Source: Guyparkeria sp016278265
GTDB lineage: Bacteria; Pseudomonadota; Gammaproteobacteria; Halothiobacillales; Halothiobacillaceae
DNA: 52,565 nucleotides
NCBI RefSeq assembly: GCF_044582145.1
Contig: NZ_JBDODO010000012.1
Reading direction: 5' to 3' (one strand)
This document shows positions 49,705 to 52,565 of this stretch, one piece after another; position 1 is the first letter of the stretch, and every line of letters starts with the position of its first letter. The notes below the pieces were generated by a model. It saw only the letters and a program-made list of their open reading frames with translations. It searched no databases and was not told the origin of the DNA. The position numbers were made by a program, and so were the translations under genes.

Positions 49705-51252
49705 TCACTGGCGGGTAGACTCATCTACCATTGGTAACGGTTGCCCATCTATAGAAAAGAAGAGCCACTGCTCGTCGAGGTGGTGCACCAGCTTGCCTTG
49801 GTGCCAGAATCGTGGCGCGTAACTTCCCCACGCTGCATCACCACCAACATCCCAGTTGTATTGATGGTTACCGGCCTCAATCAATGTGAATGCGCCCGCG
49901 TAAAGGGCAGCAGGCAACACCACGGCACGAACAGACAGATCAGCGACCCGACCAGCGACAGGCGGTCGCCACTTCTCATCAAATCCGTCCTGCCCGGCGC
50001 GATATTGCCCGACCGCGGCCCCCACCAATACCACCAGCATAACGAGACTCATAGGTGTAACGATGACACCGCTGACCAGTGAATGGGCACCCGCGGTCAA
50101 AAGAGAGCCAGTCAAGCCGACCAGGAATATCTTTTCACGCGTCGATGCCTTTTCACCCTTCACGCGGCTACGTGCGAAGAGCCCCCAACTCACTCCCATC
50201 CACGCCAAGAGAGACAAAAGCAACAGCGCGGCCGGCACCCCCCACTCAACCGCAATTTGCAATGGAAAGCTGTGCGGGTGGGCCGGTGCGTCGAACTGTA
50301 GGGCCGCGTACTGCATCGGGCCAATACCGAGCCAAGGGTGATCAGTAATCAGTACGAATGATGCCCTCCAGAGCGGCAAACGACCGGCATCGTTGATGGA
50401 CCACACGTTCGTCTGTGCGCCGCCCCCGATTTCCCAAGGCCATGTTGCCCCCAAAATCCATACCGCCAGTCCGGAACCGACCAGTGCAGCAGCCAGCTGC
50501 CAAGTCAGCCATAGGTGGGAACTTCTCCCAAATACCACCAGGAGCACAATCGCCGCCCCAATTATTGCGAACAACGTCCCCCGCCCGCCGGAGTGGAACA
50601 ACAGCCCCCACAAGAACGCCAGCGCCAGGAACAATGCAACACGCCAGAACGCTGTCCGACATCGAGGGACAAGGAGATACGACGCCGCTGGCAACAGCGG
50701 TAGCAACCAACTCAACCACTGATTGAAGTAGCGAAGGTTGATGAAATTGTTGAGGAGTGCGGAATCAAGTGGCAAGGGCTGAGCTTGCAAATGGGCGAAG
50801 AATACCCTCAGCAAGGTCATCAGGACATATAGAACCGCGGAAAGGGAAACCGCAACCAGCAGTCCGCTGCGAAATGCCGACGCAGGAACCTCGCTCATCA
50901 CCCAAACCGAAGCAAATACGAGCAGGAACGTGGCCCACTCCAGCACGGCATAGCCAAACACCGGGGATTGCACCGAAGAAATCAGCCCAAGCAGTAGAAA
51001 CAAGACCACAGCGGCCCAAGAAATTGGCGACCGCGCCAAATGAGTTGCACGAGAGCCAAGGTAAGAAAACCCGGTCATAACCAGGAGGAAGACTAGAAAA
51101 AGACGACGATCATCGAAGACAGAAAAATGACCGATCGCGGGGAGCCAAGGCAAAAACATGACACCCACTAACCAGAGTCCACCGATTCCCATCAGACATG
51201 CCGTGGGCTGACACGTAAACCGAACTAACCCTCGAACCCAATTGTTTTTCAA
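49705..51252 (-). CDS. O-antigen ligase (Wzy_C) family membrane protein; possible pilin oligosaccharyltransferase (TfpO/PglL-like)
   Basis: 515 aa with about 11-12 transmembrane helices. A large periplasmic loop near residues 270-330 carries GRLPLWRASFVLITDHPWLGIGPMQY and HPHSFPLQIAVEWG, the Wzy_C/WaaL-type catalytic region. The start is TTG with GGGAG 9 nt upstream. Its position just downstream of pilA on the same strand, though behind a terminator, is the arrangement of Pseudomonas pilA-tfpO. Transfer of a glycan to the pilin is therefore plausible. A WaaL ligase or Wzy polymerase is the alternative. Local GC is a little below neighbours. Confidence 0.8.
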   Translation of the reverse strand: MKNNWVRGLVRFTCQPTACLMGIGGLWLVGVMFLPWLPAIGHFSVFDDRRLFLVFLLVMTGFSYLGSRATHLARSPISWAAVVLFLLLGLISSVQSPVFGYAVLEWATFLLVFASVWVMSEVPASAFRSGLLVAVSLSAVLYVLMTLLRVFFAHLQAQPLPLDSALLNNFINLRYFNQWLSWLLPLLPAASYLLVPRCRTAFWRVALFLALAFLWGLLFHSGGRGTLFAIIGAAIVLLVVFGRSSHLWLTWQLAAALVGSGLAVWILGATWPWEIGGGAQTNVWSINDAGRLPLWRASFVLITDHPWLGIGPMQYAALQFDAPAHPHSFPLQIAVEWGVPAALLLLSLLAWMGVSWGLFARSRVKGEKASTREKIFLVGLTGSLLTAGAHSLVSGVIVTPMSLVMLVVLVGAAVGQYRAGQDGFDEKWRPPVAGRVADLSVRAVVLPAALYAGAFTLIEAGNHQYNWDVGGDAAWGSYAPRFWHQGKLVHHLDEQWLFFSIDGQPLPMVDESTRQ

Positions 51253-51350
51253 CTTGCACCACTCCCTTACCGCACCACCCGTCCACCAAAGGCATTCGAT
51301 CGTTGACGGCGCCAGGTTTCACCACTCCGCCTAGAAGTTAACGAATAGAC

Positions 51351-51377
51351 AAAAAAATCCGGGCGATGGCCCGGATT
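51351..51377 (-). terminator. Rho-independent terminator of pilA
   Basis: On the reverse strand: AATCCGGGC, 4-nt loop, GCCCGGATT, then a run of T (51351-51355). A 9-bp perfect stem 46 nt after the pilA stop. Confidence 0.9.
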
Positions 51378-51423
51378 CTAATAGCGACCCAGCACGTCAA
51401 ACGTGAGGGGTATATTTCCTTTA

Positions 51424-51891
51424 TTAGGAAGTAGTGCAACCTGTCGGCAGGTAATTATCGTCCCAACCGTTGCCAGCGGTCACTGAACAATCCCAATGAC
51501 CTTCTGCGGTGCGAGTCAGGTTCACGACCGAACCTTCAACCTTGGGGTTGCCCGTAAGAGTACAACTGATTTGTTGACCACCGTTGTCACTAAACGCGCC
51601 GGATACAGTAATACCCGAACAGGCGTTAGTCGGCGAGCTCAACCCGACGTCACCGACCGCAGGCGTAGCGCTCGCTGCAAGGCTGCCGATACCACCACGT
51701 TGAATTCCTTCCTCGAACGCGGTGATGCCACCGCGGATATCAGCCAGACCTGCCGTCGCCTGGGAGCGGGCAACGTAGTCTTGGTAAGCCGGAATCGCAA
51801 TCGCAGCCAGAATGCCAATGATCGCCACGACGATCATCAGTTCGATCAGGGTAAAACCCTTCTGAACCTGCTTGTTCATTTCCTTCATCAT
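51424..51891 (-). CDS. pilA: Type IV major pilin PilA
   Basis: 155 aa from the ATG at 51891 (an adjacent ATG is at 51888), with AAAGGAGAG upstream. The leader MMKEMNKQVQKG is cut before Phe: G|FTLIELMIVVAIIGILAAIA is the class III signal, with Glu5 of the mature pilin present. The globular part has four cysteines. The last pair (DCSVTAG... LPTGC) would form the D-loop. The chain ends GCTTS, so serine is the C-terminal residue, as in pilins O-glycosylated by TfpO. It assembles into type IV pili for twitching and DNA uptake. It has a sigma-54 promoter upstream and a terminator downstream. Confidence 0.96.
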   Translation of the reverse strand: MMKEMNKQVQKGFTLIELMIVVAIIGILAAIAIPAYQDYVARSQATAGLADIRGGITAFEEGIQRGGIGSLAASATPAVGDVGLSSPTNACSGITVSGAFSDNGGQQISCTLTGNPKVEGSVVNLTRTAEGHWDCSVTAGNGWDDNYLPTGCTTS

Positions 51892-51955
51892 TACTAGCTC
51901 TCCTTTGGAGTGTTGATCAACCGGGCCTCCTGGCCCGTTACGCCTCTTATACTTA

Positions 51956-51971
51956 AGCACGCCCCGTGCCA
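51956..51971 (-). promoter_or_regulatory. Sigma-54 (RpoN) promoter of pilA
   Basis: The reverse strand reads TGGCACGGGGCGTGCT. The GG (-24) and GC (-12) have the exact sigma-54 spacing, and the -24 block TGGCACG is perfect. The -12 block is GTGC rather than TTGC. It implies a 5' leader of about 50 nt. RpoN/PilR control of pilA is known in Pseudomonas and relatives. Confidence 0.78.
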
Positions 51972-52054
51972 GAACGGTTAACGGCGTACTGGTGCCGCCG
52001 AACGCGATACGCGTGGCACGCTAGCGTCAAGTCCCGACGGGCGGAGGCACATCA

Positions 52055-52073
52055 ACTGTCACGAGTTGACAGT
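52055..52073. promoter_or_regulatory. Candidate PilR (enhancer) binding site upstream of pilA
   Basis: ACTGTCA, 5 nt, TGACAGT is a perfect 7-bp inverted repeat centred about 120 nt upstream of the predicted pilA start. PilR sites in P. aeruginosa contain (C/G)TGTC. Both half-sites carry CTGTC, and the distance suits an enhancer for sigma-54. Confidence 0.5.
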
Positions 52074-52101
52074 ACGCGTTAAAGCGCCCCCCCAGTAAAG
52101 C

Positions 52102-52129
52102 AAAAAGGCCTCGGCAAATGCCCAGGCCT
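52102..52129 (-). terminator. Rho-independent terminator of comEA
   Basis: On the reverse strand: AGGCCT, mismatch, GGC, loop, GCC, mismatch, AGGCCT, then TTTTT. It lies 24 nt after the comEA stop. Confidence 0.8.
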
Positions 52130-52153
52130 AGATTCAAGCAGATGGCGGAACAC

Positions 52154-52429
52154 TTATTCGCCCACCGCGACCTCGTCCTTGATTGTCGCGACGGTCTTCT
52201 CACCAATGCCCTTCACCTCGGCGAGCTGGTCGACCGATTCGAAGCGTCCGTGCTCCGAGCGATAATCGACGATGCGTTCTGCGTAGACCGGGCCGATGCC
52301 ATTGAGCGTCACCAGCTCGGCCTCGGACGCCTCATTGACATTCAGCGGCTCGGCGGCGAACGCCGGTGGGGTGAGTAGCAGCGCGGCACCGATGGCGGCC
52401 GCGCGTACGGAATGGGTGAGTCCTTTCAT
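52154..52429 (-). CDS. comEA: ComEA-family helix-hairpin-helix DNA-binding protein
   Basis: 91 aa from the ATG at 52429, preceded by a near-perfect AAGGAGGT; the frame extends upstream to 52480 without support. The signal peptide (AAAIGAALLLTPPAFAAE) is followed by a ComEA HhH domain: LNVNEASEAELVTLNGIGPVYAERIVDYR and FESVDQLAEVKGIGEKTVATIKD. Periplasmic ComEA pulls DNA in during natural transformation. It sits beside pilA, whose pili also serve uptake, but it has its own terminator and is not in the same operon. Confidence 0.93.
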   Translation of the reverse strand: MKGLTHSVRAAAIGAALLLTPPAFAAEPLNVNEASEAELVTLNGIGPVYAERIVDYRSEHGRFESVDQLAEVKGIGEKTVATIKDEVAVGE

Positions 52430-52565
52430 CGTCCTACCTCCTTGTACACGTGGGACGCCTTGTACTCTACGGAACGTCACCGGATACGCATATCGGAATA
52501 TTCTGAATACCTTGTAGGAGACTACGGTTTGTCTTGTAGGAATTGCCTTACATGCAAGCTCGGGT

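Overview
The window is GC-rich chromosomal DNA, apparently from a motile, rod-like gammaproteobacterium. The tRNA-Thr/Tyr/Gly/Thr-tuf operon, a PomAB-type flagellar stator with a FliA-type promoter, a sigma-54 pilin promoter, AmgK-MurU peptidoglycan recycling and Ppx/MsrPQ/UbiX/Mpl all point that way. A sulfide:quinone-reductase-like flavoprotein and a phosphoketolase-acetate kinase pair would fit a sulfur-oxidising lineage such as the Halothiobacillaceae. That placement is inference from gene content only. Apart from one low-GC stretch, the DNA reads as stable core genome; I see no transposase, integrase, prophage or CRISPR array.

Layout. 1-720: start of tuf and four tRNA genes on the minus strand with their promoter. 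755-4279: coaX-birA (minus) and, divergently, the stator pair pomA-pomB. 4289-14174: a long, tightly packed minus-strand block (M61 peptidase, slyD-like, AEC transporter, thioredoxin, Lon-substrate-domain protein, ubiX, mpl, membrane protein, SQR-like flavoprotein, msrQ, msrP), many genes overlapping by 1-11 nt. 14386-16114: amgK-murU. 16108-19374: a TRAP transporter (dctMQ minus, dctP plus). 19564-23155: ackA-xfp. 23255-29587: pgaABCD for the poly-N-acetylglucosamine biofilm polysaccharide. 29657-32166: DsrE-like protein, small secreted protein and ppx on minus.

32387-44336 is the accessory region: a two-partner secretion / contact-dependent-inhibition-like pair (cdiB-cdiA). The 3' end of cdiA drops sharply in GC just after a conserved pretoxin-like region. 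It is followed by a low-GC cluster of a lipoprotein, an orphan toxin-like fragment and two paralogous small lipoproteins, and then by three more lipoproteins and a beta-barrel protein in more normal DNA. This is the best candidate for undescribed biology in the window: a new CdiA C-terminal effector with a lipoprotein-type partner or immunity array.

44398-52565: a HEFAH protein coupled to ampG, palindromic repeats, a CigR-like protein, proQ, a REP-like inverted repeat, the yefM-yoeB toxin-antitoxin pair, mtgA, and on minus an O-antigen-ligase-family gene next to pilA (with sigma-54 promoter and candidate PilR site) and comEA. The ligase-pilin pairing and the C-terminal serine of the pilin suggest pilin glycosylation. 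Cell-wall recycling functions recur (mpl, amgK, murU, ampG, mtgA). All functional calls are made by reading the translations; no database search was run.
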